Assembly (NCBI RefSeq): GCF_001570545.1
Contig: NZ_BBXD01000011.1
Span: 186,001-250,000, forward strand
Length of the DNA: 64,000 bases
Source of the DNA: Herbidospora mongoliensis
GTDB lineage: Bacteria; Actinomycetota; Actinomycetes; Streptosporangiales; Streptosporangiaceae
Reading direction: 5' to 3'
The notes beneath the pieces were generated by a model that was given only the letters and a program-made list of their open reading frames with translations, searched no databases and had not been told where the DNA came from. Within the stretch, counting starts at the first letter, position 1, and every line of letters begins with the position of its first letter. Of this stretch, positions 1 through 8,414 are shown one piece after another. The translations under genes and the position numbers were made by a program.

Positions 1-540
1 CGACCCCATGGCCTGAAGGGCGAACCCGGCGAGCAGCGCGACCAGCAGCGTCTGCAGCACCGACCCCTCGGTGAACGCCGACACGAGGGTGGCGGGGATG
101 ATGCCGAGCAGGAACGTGACGGTGTCGCTCTCCCCGCCCTTGGCCGCCTCGGCCGCCGCGGCCTCACGCGCCGAGTCGGTAAGCTGCAGGCCCTGTCCGG
201 GGTCGACGATGTTGCCCACGATCAGGCCGATCGCGAGGGCGACCGTCGACATCACCAGGAAGTATCCGAGGGCGAGCCCGCCGACCCGGCCGACCTTGGC
301 GGCTTTGGCGACCGAGCCGATGCCGAGCACGATGGTGCAGAAGATGATCGGGCTGATCATCATCTTGATCAACGCCACGAAGGCGGTGCCCAGCGGCTTC
401 AGCGCGACCCCGAGGTCCGGGGCGATGAATCCGACGGCGATCCCGGCGACGGCCGCGACGATGACCGCGAGATAGAGGTAACGGGTCTTGTCGCGCCGCT
501 CGGGGGCTGCTGCCTGGGGGGACTCCGCTGGTGCGGACAT
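1..540 (-). CDS. dctA: Dicarboxylate/amino acid:cation symporter (DctA family), C-terminus cut by window edge
   Basis: The 180 visible N-terminal residues read MSAPAESPQAAAPERRD, then a hydrophobic segment, then an amphipathic stretch (LIKMMISPIIFCTIVLGIGS) typical of the DAACS sodium/proton-coupled carriers such as DctA and GltP. Two further membrane segments follow before the sequence leaves the window at base 1. The family imports C4-dicarboxylates or acidic amino acids across the cytoplasmic membrane. The ATG at 540 has an upstream AGGGAGA. The gene is divergent from a CitA/DcuS-type two-component system, the usual regulator of such carriers, which favours a C4-dicarboxylate or citrate substrate (inference). 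A 16-bp palindrome lies in the shared promoter region. The substrate-binding C-terminal half is not visible. Confidence 0.85.
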   Translation of the reverse strand, partial: MSAPAESPQAAAPERRDKTRYLYLAVIVAAVAGIAVGFIAPDLGVALKPLGTAFVALIKMMISPIIFCTIVLGIGSVAKAAKVGRVGGLALGYFLVMSTVALAIGLIVGNIVDPGQGLQLTDSAREAAAAEAAKGGESDTVTFLLGIIPATLVSAFTEGSVLQTLLVALLAGFALQAMGS

Positions 541-590
541 GGCAATTCACTCTCCCTGGGTTGTTCGATGGGCCGACTATCTGCCCGGGG

Positions 591-606
591 AGTGACCTGG
601 GTCACT
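591..606. promoter_or_regulatory. Candidate operator, perfect palindrome between dctA and the sensor kinase
   Basis: AGTGACC-TG-GGTCACT has perfect 7-bp arms and a 2-bp centre. It lies in the 113-bp divergent gap, 51 bp before the dctA start and 48 bp before the kinase start. It could bind the adjacent response regulator or another regulator. Function is inferred from symmetry and position only. Confidence 0.45.
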
Positions 607-653
607 ATTGCGTACATTTCGTTCACTGGACTGAGTCAGGAGAGGTGAAGGCG

Positions 654-2219
654 ATGCGGCGGTGGAGCCTGGCGCGGCAGATGTTCGCGCTCCAGATCGT
701 CGTCGTGGTGGCGACCGTCGCGGCCGGGACCGTGATGGGCGTGCTCCAGACCCGCGACCTGGTGGCGGAGGACGCGACCGCCGTGACCAAGGCGGTCGCG
801 GTGAGCGTGGCGTCGGCCCCGTCGGTGCTGGCGGCGCTGGGCGGCCCTGACCCGACCGCCCTGCTGCAGCCGTATACCGAGAAGGTGCGTCTGGAGACGG
901 GGGTGGGCTTCATCACGATCATGAGCCCTTCGGGGATCCGCTACACGCATCCGACCCCCGCGGAGATAGGGCGGCAGTACCTGGGCACCATCCCCGCCGC
1001 CGGGCAGACGGTCAGCGAGACCTACACGGGGACGCTGGGCCCGTCGATGCGCACGATCACACCCGTACAGGATGCTTCGGGTCAGGTCAGAGGCCTGGTG
1101 AGCGCCGGTATAACTGTCGAGAACATCGGCGGCCGCCTCCGGGAGCAACTGGAGGCCGGCGTCCTCGCCGGCCTGCTGGGCCTGGCCGCCGGAACCGCCG
1201 GCACCTACCTGGCCGGCCGCCGCCTCCGCCGCCACACCCACGACCTCGGAACCCAGGAACTGACCTTGATGTACGACTACCACGAGGCGATCCTGCACGC
1301 CGTCCGAGAAGGATTGTTGCTGGTAGACGGCCGGAACGTGCTGACACTGTGCAACGACGGCGCCCGCGAACTCCTCGGCCTTCCACCTGACGCCGAAGGG
1401 AGGCCGGTTGTGGACCTGGGCCTCCCACCCTCCCTCACGGAGTTGTTGTCCTCGGGCGGCGACCGCACCGACGAGATCCACCTGACCGGCGACCGGGTCC
1501 TGCTCGTGAGCGTGGCGGCGGTCCGTTCCGGCACCCGATCCCTCGGCACCGTCGTGACCCTGCGCGACCACACCGAACTCCAGGACGTGACGGGCCAACT
1601 CGACGCCGAACGCGGCTTCGCCGACGCCCTGCGGTCTGCGGCCCACGAGTCGGCCAACCGCCTGCACACCGTGATCACCCTGGTGGAACTGGGCCGCCCC
1701 GAAGAGGCCGTGACCTTCGCGACCGAGGAACTCCAAGCGGCCCAGGAACTCACCGACCGAGTCGTGGCGGCCGTGCGTGAACCGGTGCTGGCGGCGCTGC
1801 TTCTCGGGAAGTCGGCGCAGGCGGCCGAGCGTGGGGTGGAACTGTCAATCAGCCCCGAGAGCGAACTCGACGACGTGGGCCTGGACCCGCATGACCTGGT
1901 GGCCATCCTGGGCAACCTGATCGACAACGCGGTCGACGCGGCAATGGCCGGCGCGCCACCCGCTCGGGTGGAGGTACACGTAGGGGCGTCTGACTCCTCT
2001 TGTGAGATCCGGGTCGCCGACAGCGGACCGGGACTGGATCCGGCCCGCGTCGAGGAGGCCTACCAGCGAGGGTGGACGACCAAGGGCACCGGACGCGGCC
2101 TGGGCCTCCCACTGGCCGTCCAAGCCGTGCGGCGGTTGGGCGGCACGATCGAGGTCTCCGCAGATCAGGGTGCGGTTTTCACCGTACGACTGCCCTTGCC
2201 GGAGAGGACCGCATCATGA
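654..2219 (+). CDS. Sensor histidine kinase, CitA/DcuS (DpiB) family
   Basis: The 521-residue membrane kinase probably senses an external di- or tricarboxylate. Transmembrane segment 1 is near residues 10-30, followed by a periplasmic-type PAS sensor (about 33-165), segment 2 (about 166-188), a cytoplasmic PAS (about 210-310) and the kinase core. The H-box carries His331 in HESANRLHTV, the form seen in the CitA/DcuS branch. The N-box is NLIDNAVDAA near 421, and G-boxes DSGPGLD and GRGLGLPLA follow. ATG 654 was chosen over a longer reading frame because AGGAGAGGTG lies just upstream. The response regulator follows, separated by an intervening small ORF. By analogy with DctB/DcuS systems it should control the divergent carrier gene. 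Confidence 0.88.
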   Translation: MRRWSLARQMFALQIVVVVATVAAGTVMGVLQTRDLVAEDATAVTKAVAVSVASAPSVLAALGGPDPTALLQPYTEKVRLETGVGFITIMSPSGIRYTHPTPAEIGRQYLGTIPAAGQTVSETYTGTLGPSMRTITPVQDASGQVRGLVSAGITVENIGGRLREQLEAGVLAGLLGLAAGTAGTYLAGRRLRRHTHDLGTQELTLMYDYHEAILHAVREGLLLVDGRNVLTLCNDGARELLGLPPDAEGRPVVDLGLPPSLTELLSSGGDRTDEIHLTGDRVLLVSVAAVRSGTRSLGTVVTLRDHTELQDVTGQLDAERGFADALRSAAHESANRLHTVITLVELGRPEEAVTFATEELQAAQELTDRVVAAVREPVLAALLLGKSAQAAERGVELSISPESELDDVGLDPHDLVAILGNLIDNAVDAAMAGAPPARVEVHVGASDSSCEIRVADSGPGLDPARVEEAYQRGWTTKGTGRGLGLPLAVQAVRRLGGTIEVSADQGAVFTVRLPLPERTAS

Positions 2220-2323
2220 GGCCGACGCTCAAGTGTGAGGGTTCGATCCCCGTCTCCACGAGCGGAAAGGGTCGCGCGATGACTGCGATGCCCCGGTCGT
2301 CACAGGAGAGGACCGCAACATGA
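2201..2323 (+). repeat. 19-bp direct repeat bracketing the kinase/regulator junction
   Basis: GGAGAGGACCGCANCATGA occurs at 2201-2219 and 2305-2323 with one mismatch, offset by 104 bp. The first copy holds the kinase stop codon and an overlapping ATG. The second holds the start of the response regulator. The arrangement looks like an insertion or tandem duplication within a former ATGA overlap of the two genes. Confidence 0.7.
2216..2323 (+). CDS. Possible 35-residue ORF bridging kinase and regulator
   Basis: ATG 2216 overlaps the kinase TGA, and the ORF ends in a TGA overlapping the ATG of the response regulator, so stop-start coupling is kept at both ends. The predicted peptide starts MRPTLKCEGSIPV and ends SSQERTAT, copying the kinase C-terminus (PERTAS). 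No domain is recognised. It may only serve to pass ribosomes to the regulator gene. It contains a T-arm-like string (GGTTCGATCCCC). Whether the peptide is stable or functional is unknown. Confidence 0.35.
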   Translation: MRPTLKCEGSIPVSTSGKGRAMTAMPRSSQERTAT

Positions 2324-2991
2324 TCTCGGTGCTCGTCGTCGAGGATGAGGAGATCACCGCCGAGGCCAACCGCGTCTACGTGGAACGGGTGCCGGGGTTC
2401 GAGGTGGCCGGAGTGGTCAGATCGGGCGGCGACGCGCTGCGGTTCCTGCGGCGGCAGCCCGTCGACCTGGTGCTGCTCGACCTCTACCTGCCCGACATGC
2501 ACGGCCTGGAGGTGTGCCGGGCGATCAGAGGCGCCGGGATCCTCTGCGACGTCATCGTCATCACCTCGGCCCGCGACCTGTCGATGGTCCGGTCAGCGGT
2601 GTCGGCGGGGGTGGCGCAGTACGTCCTGAAGCCGTTCACCTTCGCCGCACTGAACGACAAACTGCGCCAGTACGCGAAGTTCCGCTCCTCGGCCGACGCC
2701 TCCGGCGAGGCGAGCGGCCAGGGCGAGGTCGACGACATGCTGGCCACCCTGCGCGGCCCCGGCCGCTCCCACCTGCCGAAAGGCCTGACCCAGCCGACCC
2801 TGGAGGCCGTGGTCGCCGAGCTCCGCCGCACCGTCGACGGCCTGTCGGCGGCAGCGGTCGCCGGCTCGGTCGGGGTGTCACGGGTGACGGCGCGCCGCTA
2901 TCTGGAACACCTCACGGAGAGCGGGGCGGCCAGGCGGCTGCCGCAATATGGCGGGATCGGGCGGCCTGAGCTGGTCTATCAGCTCATCTGA
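2320..2991 (+). CDS. Response regulator, CitB/DcuR (DpiA) family
   Basis: This 223-residue regulator is the likely partner of the kinase at 654. The receiver domain spans about 1-120, with acidic pocket residues near EDEE, phospho-acceptor Asp54 in LLDLYLPD and conserved Lys104 in LKPF. The C-terminal part (about 150-223) has a helix-turn-helix of the CitB type (LSAAAVAGSVGVSRVTARRYLEHL written in part: GVSRVTARRY). ATG 2320 has AGGAGAGG upstream and overlaps the small ORF's stop. Phosphorylation is expected to control transcription of the divergent transporter. Its last 13 bases overlap the 3' end of the convergent HIT gene. Confidence 0.88.
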   Translation: MISVLVVEDEEITAEANRVYVERVPGFEVAGVVRSGGDALRFLRRQPVDLVLLDLYLPDMHGLEVCRAIRGAGILCDVIVITSARDLSMVRSAVSAGVAQYVLKPFTFAALNDKLRQYAKFRSSADASGEASGQGEVDDMLATLRGPGRSHLPKGLTQPTLEAVVAELRRTVDGLSAAAVAGSVGVSRVTARRYLEHLTESGAARRLPQYGGIGRPELVYQLI

Positions 2992-3434
2992 GCGCGGATC
3001 TTCGCGGCGTACTCCCGCGCCTCCTCATCGGAGGCGTATTTGGTACGCGGCCAGAAGAAGCCCTTGAGGCCGTCCTTCGGGTTACGCGGGACGACATGGG
3101 TGTGCAGGTGCGCGACCGACTGGGAGACGACGTTGTTGAGCGCGACGAAGCTGCCCTTCGCCTCAAGCCCAGTCATGACGGCACGGGTGATGGCCTGAAC
3201 GCGCTCGAAGTAGGGACCGACCTCGACGAGGTCGAGCAGCGTCACGACGTGAGTCTTCGGCACGACCAGGACATGGCCCTTGAAGACGGGCCGATGGTCG
3301 AGGAAGGCGAACACGACGTCGTCCTCGTAGACACCGACGGTGTCCTTCTCGCCGGCCACCATCTCGCAGAACAGGCAGTCGCTCACCCACGCGAGACTAG
3401 TTTGTGTCGGATCCGCGTCGTGGCTGGGGGTCAC
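2979..3434 (-). CDS. HIT family protein (nucleotide hydrolase/transferase fold)
   Basis: The 151-residue protein carries the histidine-triad motif at 109-113 (HLHTHVV) and an N-terminal zinc-like pair, Cys20 and Cys23 (CLFC). HIT proteins hydrolyse nucleoside 5'-phosphoramidates, dinucleotides or related nucleotides in the cytosol; the substrate here cannot be told. GTG 3434 was chosen because GGAG lies 8 bases upstream. An internal GTG at 3386 would start closer to the conserved SDCLFCEM and cannot be excluded. The gene is convergent with the response regulator and overlaps it by 13 bp. Confidence 0.82.
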   Translation of the reverse strand: MTPSHDADPTQTSLAWVSDCLFCEMVAGEKDTVGVYEDDVVFAFLDHRPVFKGHVLVVPKTHVVTLLDLVEVGPYFERVQAITRAVMTGLEAKGSFVALNNVVSQSVAHLHTHVVPRNPKDGLKGFFWPRTKYASDEEAREYAAKIRAQMS

Positions 3435-3500
3435 GTCCAGATCTCCAACGGGCGTCGATGTCGGGTCCCGGCCCGGCCGGCCGGGTGCTGCTGCATCGCT

Positions 3501-4052
3501 CTATTCTGCTCCGGCAACCTGAGGGGGCTCGATTGCGGGACGGTGGATCTGCCGTGCGAACGACGCCAGGGGCAGTACCAGGCAGGTCCGGGCAGACTGC
3601 TGGAAAGAGTCCAACGCCGAGGTGTAGGCATCCAGGCTCAGCTGCCATTCCTCTATCGAGCCGTTAACGGCCTCTCGCGCTATCCACTCCAGCCGCCAAA
3701 CAGCCTTGTTGAGAATGTCGGCGGCATCTATGCAATCCTGGCTGGCGAGCATGACCAGACGTTCATAGGCAGCTGTGCGAGTGTTCTCAAACCGATCCAT
3801 CGCGGCGATTCCGACTTCCTGGTCGATCGGGCAGGCGATCTCATCCCAACCGCGCCCCTGAGTGAGCTGGCCAGCCACCCGGGCCATCTGAGTGACCGCA
3901 CCGATATAGTCCGCAAACGCCTCATATCTGCGAACATCCCAGCGGATGAGCATCTCTCTTTGGTTGCGCGCCTTCTCAGCACGTGACGTGAAGACAAAGG
4001 AAACGCTTGCGCCGATCACGACTCCTGCGAGAGTCAATATCTGAGCCCACAC
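3501..4052 (-). CDS. Small membrane-anchored protein of unknown function
   Basis: The predicted 183-residue product has one N-terminal hydrophobic helix (about 3-22, ILTLAGVVIGASVSFVF) and then a largely helical charged region without a signal-peptide site, so it is probably anchored and facing the cytoplasm. GTG 4052 follows AGGGGG at about 8 bases. No family is recognised. Base composition is a little lower in GC than the flanking genes. It stands alone between the HIT gene and a non-coding gap. Confidence 0.6.
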   Translation of the reverse strand: MWAQILTLAGVVIGASVSFVFTSRAEKARNQREMLIRWDVRRYEAFADYIGAVTQMARVAGQLTQGRGWDEIACPIDQEVGIAAMDRFENTRTAAYERLVMLASQDCIDAADILNKAVWRLEWIAREAVNGSIEEWQLSLDAYTSALDSFQQSARTCLVLPLASFARQIHRPAIEPPQVAGAE

Positions 4053-4492
4053 GCGCCGGCCCCCTTAATGATGGAATGACGACAGTGTGGGCTCATCCCC
4101 TCAGGCCAGCAAGGCAAGCGACTTTATCCTAATATGCGTCCTTTATTCCCGTTTCGTCGCCCGCAAGGCGATATCGACAGTGCCCGTAGTCCCGGGACCA
4201 GACGCCATCACCACCCAAAACGTGACAATTTCATGATCAAACAAGATTTTCCAGATTTGTATGCCTACTTTTACGCATTGCGGCGCCAGCGTGGACAAGC
4301 ATTGCGAATACAGGAAACCCTGGAAATGTTGACCGAAATCGGCAGCGAGCACTCCAGCTGCGGGCGAACTGCTCTACGCGGCCTCTCAGCCGAGACGATG
4401 GCACCTCCCGAGGCCCCCAGTCGGCGTCCGAACTCACGAGCAGGCCGCGATGCCGGGAAGCGGCACCACATGGCAGGCACGCGACCGATGAC
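4053..4492. other. 440-bp gap without a convincing gene, locally AT-rich
   Basis: The stretch around 4190-4330 is clearly richer in A/T than the rest of the window. It contains a short open frame from an ATG near 4233 encoding a Tyr/Phe-rich start (MIKQDFPDLYAYFYALRR), but the frame continues into low-complexity Arg/Ser/Thr sequence and overlaps the end of the next gene on the other strand. I see no strong ribosome-binding site. It may be a remnant or a small foreign insert. Confidence 0.4.
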
Positions 4493-5776
4493 TCAGTGCC
4501 GACCTCGGTTGACCTCGCTGTCTACTACCTGTGCCACCGCCTGCGCCACGTCGTCCTGGGTCCGATGAAGCCCGACGAACTGGGCATAGCGAGCCAGGGC
4601 CGGAGCCATCGAATCACGACGCTCGGCGAAGGCCCTCATCTCGTGGCGCGTCTCGGCGGAGACGGTAAGGTCACCGAGCAACTGGGCACCCTGCTCGGCG
4701 CTATCGAACCGGAACTCCGGCCGGGCGCTGAAAGAGCGGTCGTAGGCAGTGGACATGAGCACCGGCGTGCCGGCGCTGTTGGCGATCGCACGTCCTTGAC
4801 CGTATGACTCGGCGTCCCGGGATTCCGACCGGCTCTCAAGTCGTACTGGACTGACGCAGACATCCATCGCACCGTACAGCTCGGCAGCCTGGACGCCGGT
4901 CAGCTCGCCATGGACGCGCACGCAACCATCAAGATCATTTCGTGTCACGAAGGCGCGCATCTGATTCAGGTAAGGCTCCTCGGCGGAGTTCGACCGGCTC
5001 GGCAACTGCCACCCGGGCCCGCCGGCGAGCAGCAGATCGTGAGTGCGCCACAGCCCCGAGTCGAGAAAGATCTGGAGTGTGGTCAGCATGGCCTTGTTCA
5101 CATGGAAATAGTCGATTTGACCAACCAGTGGACGCTCGGCGCGAAGCTGCAAGCCAGCATATGCGGGGTCACGGGAAAGTCGATTCCGTGTCAGCGCGGG
5201 GTCGCCAGAGAAGGGCACCGTATCAACCGGAATGCCGTCCGTCACGACTTCCATCCGCTGCGCCAACGCGCCGAAAGAAGAGCGCTGAGCCTCACAGAGG
5301 CAGAAGATCGTGACGTCGGCGGCGGCGAGCAATGGCATCGTGTCGACGTTGTCAACCGGACCATTGTGCAGGACTACGGCCGCACGGGAATCAGCCGCTC
5401 GGGCGGCGGTCAATGTCTCCCGCAGGACCGGAAGACTGGGGCCCAGCATCAGGACCGCGTCAGCCCGTTCCGCCTCGACAACCCGTCGCACATGATCACC
5501 GAAGCGGTCGAGCAGCGCCGTAGTGTCCTCGGCGTATACCTGGGGCGTCCGATCCGGCCGACACCAGGATGGGACCGGTGACAATCCGCGCGTCGTGACA
5601 GAGGAACTGAAGTCACTGTCGGCGGAGGCAACGGGCACCACATCACAGCCGAGCGCTGTCAACATCCGCACCAGCCGCCAGGCGACCCTTTCGACGCCTC
5701 CGTATCGCATTTCGGCAGGATTTTCGCATGCGACCGCCGGTGGAGCCACCACGATGACTTTCGCTGCACTCACCAT
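4493..5776 (-). CDS. Glycosyltransferase, GT4-like (GT-B fold)
   Basis: The 427-residue protein has the N-terminal pattern of GT4 enzymes: a glycine-rich stretch at NPAEMRYGGVERVAWRLV and a C-terminal nucleotide-sugar domain with RVHGELTGVQAAELYGAMDVCVSP. These enzymes transfer a sugar from a nucleotide donor to glycan or lipid acceptors. The usual E-x7-E is replaced by a diverged SYGQGRAIANSAGTPVL region. ATG 5776 follows GAGGAG closely; the adjacent GTG at 5773 has better spacing and could be the real start. It stands alone, and donor and acceptor cannot be read. Confidence 0.72.
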   Translation of the reverse strand: MVSAAKVIVVAPPAVACENPAEMRYGGVERVAWRLVRMLTALGCDVVPVASADSDFSSSVTTRGLSPVPSWCRPDRTPQVYAEDTTALLDRFGDHVRRVVEAERADAVLMLGPSLPVLRETLTAARAADSRAAVVLHNGPVDNVDTMPLLAAADVTIFCLCEAQRSSFGALAQRMEVVTDGIPVDTVPFSGDPALTRNRLSRDPAYAGLQLRAERPLVGQIDYFHVNKAMLTTLQIFLDSGLWRTHDLLLAGGPGWQLPSRSNSAEEPYLNQMRAFVTRNDLDGCVRVHGELTGVQAAELYGAMDVCVSPVRLESRSESRDAESYGQGRAIANSAGTPVLMSTAYDRSFSARPEFRFDSAEQGAQLLGDLTVSAETRHEMRAFAERRDSMAPALARYAQFVGLHRTQDDVAQAVAQVVDSEVNRGRH

Positions 5777-6050
5777 GTCTCCTCGGAAGAGGATCACCGT
5801 ATTACACAAAGATAGACAGTGCCGGCTCCGCACCAGGGTATGACGAGCCCCCTCGCGAATCGGACCGTGCTACTTCAGCCATACTGAAAGCTGGCAGCAG
5901 AGTCCATGGCAAGCTGCGGCAGGAGCGTGTGTCGGTCATTTGACCGACAGCCATAGCTGGGTGTGCGCGTCATCCGCGACGGGTCACCAACCGTCCAGGA
6001 AGAACCCGCTTGTTCCTACTCGCCTGAATACGCTTCCGGGAGTCGCCCGC
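5777..6050. promoter_or_regulatory. Divergent intergenic region
   Basis: This 274-bp gap separates two divergent genes and should hold both promoters. An open frame runs from 5940 into the downstream gene, but codons before 6051 look non-coding. GGGAG at 6038-6042 is placed 8 bases before ATG 6051. I see no strong palindrome. Confidence 0.4.
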
Positions 6051-8297
6051 ATGGCTGTTGCGCCTGTCGACCAAAGCCTTCTCGCGCCGCGTTCCGCCGC
6101 ACTCCCGGTCGCCGTCGGAGTCGCCGTCCTGGGCTTCGGCGCGCTCACCGTGTTCTCGGGGTTCGGCCTGGGTACCGACGGCCTGCCGGGGCTGTTCACG
6201 TTCCGGGCCGCCACCATCGGGGATGGCCTGCTGTTGCCTCTGCTGAGCTACGCGTTCGTGCGTGCGTCGGGCGGCGTCGCCGCGTTCCGCCGCCGGGTCG
6301 TCGCGTTCACCTCAGTGGTCTTTTTCCTAGCTGGCGCCGCAGTTCAGGCGCAGTGGCTGCTGAACCCACAGCCACGGGTCAACTGGACGCTGCCGCAGGC
6401 GCACTACTTCACTATGCCCGGCTGGTGGCATGCTGCCTTCTTCGCACTGGTCATGGCGTTTCTGGGGGGCGCCGCGATCGCCGTTGTTGCGCGGCTGCGC
6501 GACGAGGGGATCGCGGTGGTCGAGTCACGGATCCGGTCTCTGGGTGCGGTCGGCACTTTGGCCACGGCATTCGGCTTCATGGCGCTCCTCGCCGTGGACA
6601 ACGCCGCGACCCCTCGTGACGTGCCGCAACTGCTGGCACTGCACCTCGGCACAAGTGCGGTGCTGGCCCTCGTGCTGCTCGGGCTCGCCACACGGGGCCG
6701 GTTGCTCGGCCGGGCCGCCCAGCTGGTGATCACGGCGCTGCTGCCGGCGGGCGCGCTCGCCTATGCGTTCCCGCGCGACCCGCGGTACGACCTGTGGATC
6801 GCGCTGGTCGTGGTTATCGCCGGGCTGACAGGCGTCTTCGCCGCCGGCGCACTCGCTGCGGCCACCGTGGCTCAGCGGTGCGTCCTTTCCGCGATCCTGC
6901 TCGTATGCGCCGTCGGACCGATCCATCAGGCTGTGATGGCCGCGGCGGAGCCACCTCGGCTCATCACGGTCGCCGTCGTCGGCGTCGTGCTCGTCCTGAC
7001 AGCGACCCTCGCGCTCCGGCTACTTCGCGATGACCGGGCGGATCCGCTGTGGACCTGGGTGATTCCCCTCGGCATGGTGCCAGTGGTCGGATACGCGCTG
7101 ACGGGCCAGTACTTCGCCGCCCACCAGCCGGCGAACCCCCTGGCCGTCAACTTGACCGGGGTAATGGCCGCCGCCCTCTTCGTGACAGTTACCGGCCGGT
7201 CCATTCGGGCCCAGTTCAAGCCGGTCATCGAGGCCGAGCAGGACGGCCCGGTAGCGCCGCGCCTCGGCCAGTTCAAGATGCGGGCGTACGCCGGGATCGC
7301 GGTCGCCTACGTTGGCGCTGTTCTGGCCAGTATCGTCTTCGCCGGGAGCACGACCCCGGCCGCCGACTGGATTGCGGGGTCGGTCTCCTGGGCGGACGCG
7401 CTCCGCCTCGGTGGCGTGGTCGCGATCATCGCCGTGACGTGTGCCGGACTCGCCCTCACCGCCGCGTTGCCGATCGGCCGCGGCACCCGACACGCCCTGG
7501 TCATAGCGCTGTGCCTCGGCTTCGCCGCCGCCCTGGCGGCGTCGATCGGCGAGCAGGGATTCGCGGGCTGGCTGCCGCTGACGCTGTCCGCCCTGGCGGG
7601 CTTCGTGACGTTCTGCTTCGTCACCGAAGGGATCATCAGCAACGCCGGATACCTGCAGAACGTGGCCATCGGGTGGGGGGAACGTTTGGTCGCCGTGGCG
7701 TGCGGCATCGCCGGCGCGGCGACGACTGTGTGGATGACCGGCCCGGCGCTGCAGTCGTCCGCCGCTGACACCAGCCGCGGTGTCGTGCCCGGCTTGGTCG
7801 GCTTACTCGTCGGCGCCGCCGCCTGCCTGCTGATCCCTGCCCTTGCCGCGCTTACGTTGCCCGGCGTGCGCCCGCCGCGGCAGTTCACTCCGAACCGGCC
7901 GCTCCACGGCATCCTGCAGGACAGTTTCGTCGTGCTGGTGCTCGCTGTCAGCGCGGCGTGGGTGCCGACGTTCTTCTTCGCGCACGTGCAGGGGCTGGCC
8001 AACTGGTGGGGGCTCGTACTTTTTTACCTCGCGCTGATGGGGGACGCGTATAAGTACGTGATGAAGAACAATCTGGCCCATGTCCGCCAGCAGCGCGAGC
8101 GGATCCACGCGCAGGCGGCCACCGCCGGCCGGGGCGTGACCCCGGACGAGGACCGGGCGCTCGCCGGGCTGGAACGGCATGTAGTTCGGCAGAACGTCCT
8201 CGCTGTCGTACCGCTGTTCGCGTTGCTCTTTCTCGTGATTCCCTCCGTCTTCGGGGGGCTGGACGACGAGGGCTTCAACCAGTACTTCAAAGTGTGA
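6051..8297 (+). CDS. Large polytopic membrane protein of unknown function
   Basis: The 748-residue protein is almost wholly hydrophobic, with roughly 18-20 predicted membrane spans. Short cytoplasmic-looking loops are rich in Arg and Glu, for example KNNLAHVRQQRERIHAQAAT near the C-terminus. ATG 6051 follows GGGAG with 8-base spacing, so the 37 in-frame codons upstream were excluded. No catalytic motif, ATP site or transport signature was recognised. The repeated long helices and internal pseudo-symmetry allow either a transporter or a membrane-embedded enzyme. It is flanked by a divergent glycosyltransferase and a convergent acyl-CoA dehydrogenase, which gives little context. Confidence 0.75.
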   Translation: MAVAPVDQSLLAPRSAALPVAVGVAVLGFGALTVFSGFGLGTDGLPGLFTFRAATIGDGLLLPLLSYAFVRASGGVAAFRRRVVAFTSVVFFLAGAAVQAQWLLNPQPRVNWTLPQAHYFTMPGWWHAAFFALVMAFLGGAAIAVVARLRDEGIAVVESRIRSLGAVGTLATAFGFMALLAVDNAATPRDVPQLLALHLGTSAVLALVLLGLATRGRLLGRAAQLVITALLPAGALAYAFPRDPRYDLWIALVVVIAGLTGVFAAGALAAATVAQRCVLSAILLVCAVGPIHQAVMAAAEPPRLITVAVVGVVLVLTATLALRLLRDDRADPLWTWVIPLGMVPVVGYALTGQYFAAHQPANPLAVNLTGVMAAALFVTVTGRSIRAQFKPVIEAEQDGPVAPRLGQFKMRAYAGIAVAYVGAVLASIVFAGSTTPAADWIAGSVSWADALRLGGVVAIIAVTCAGLALTAALPIGRGTRHALVIALCLGFAAALAASIGEQGFAGWLPLTLSALAGFVTFCFVTEGIISNAGYLQNVAIGWGERLVAVACGIAGAATTVWMTGPALQSSAADTSRGVVPGLVGLLVGAAACLLIPALAALTLPGVRPPRQFTPNRPLHGILQDSFVVLVLAVSAAWVPTFFFAHVQGLANWWGLVLFYLALMGDAYKYVMKNNLAHVRQQRERIHAQAATAGRGVTPDEDRALAGLERHVVRQNVLAVVPLFALLFLVIPSVFGGLDDEGFNQYFKV

Positions 8298-8414
8298 CCA
8301 GCTCCGCGCCGGGATCCCGGTGTCTGAAACGCACCCACCACCCACTTCACATGACGCGCATCGAACGCTGAACACACCCGCAGGGAGATCCGAGCCGTCG
8401 AGCTCCCAACCGAC

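Noticed and set aside
2235-2259. A tRNA gene
   Set aside because: Only a T-arm-like string is present; no acceptor, D-arm or anticodon arm fits in the surrounding bases.
4134-4568. A 144-residue plus-strand frame in the AT-rich gap
   Set aside because: No ribosome site, overlaps the glycosyltransferase, and the second half is low-complexity.
8309-8320. CCGGGATCCCGG as a terminator for the large membrane protein
   Set aside because: The palindrome has no loop and no U-rich tail, so it would not form a normal terminator hairpin.
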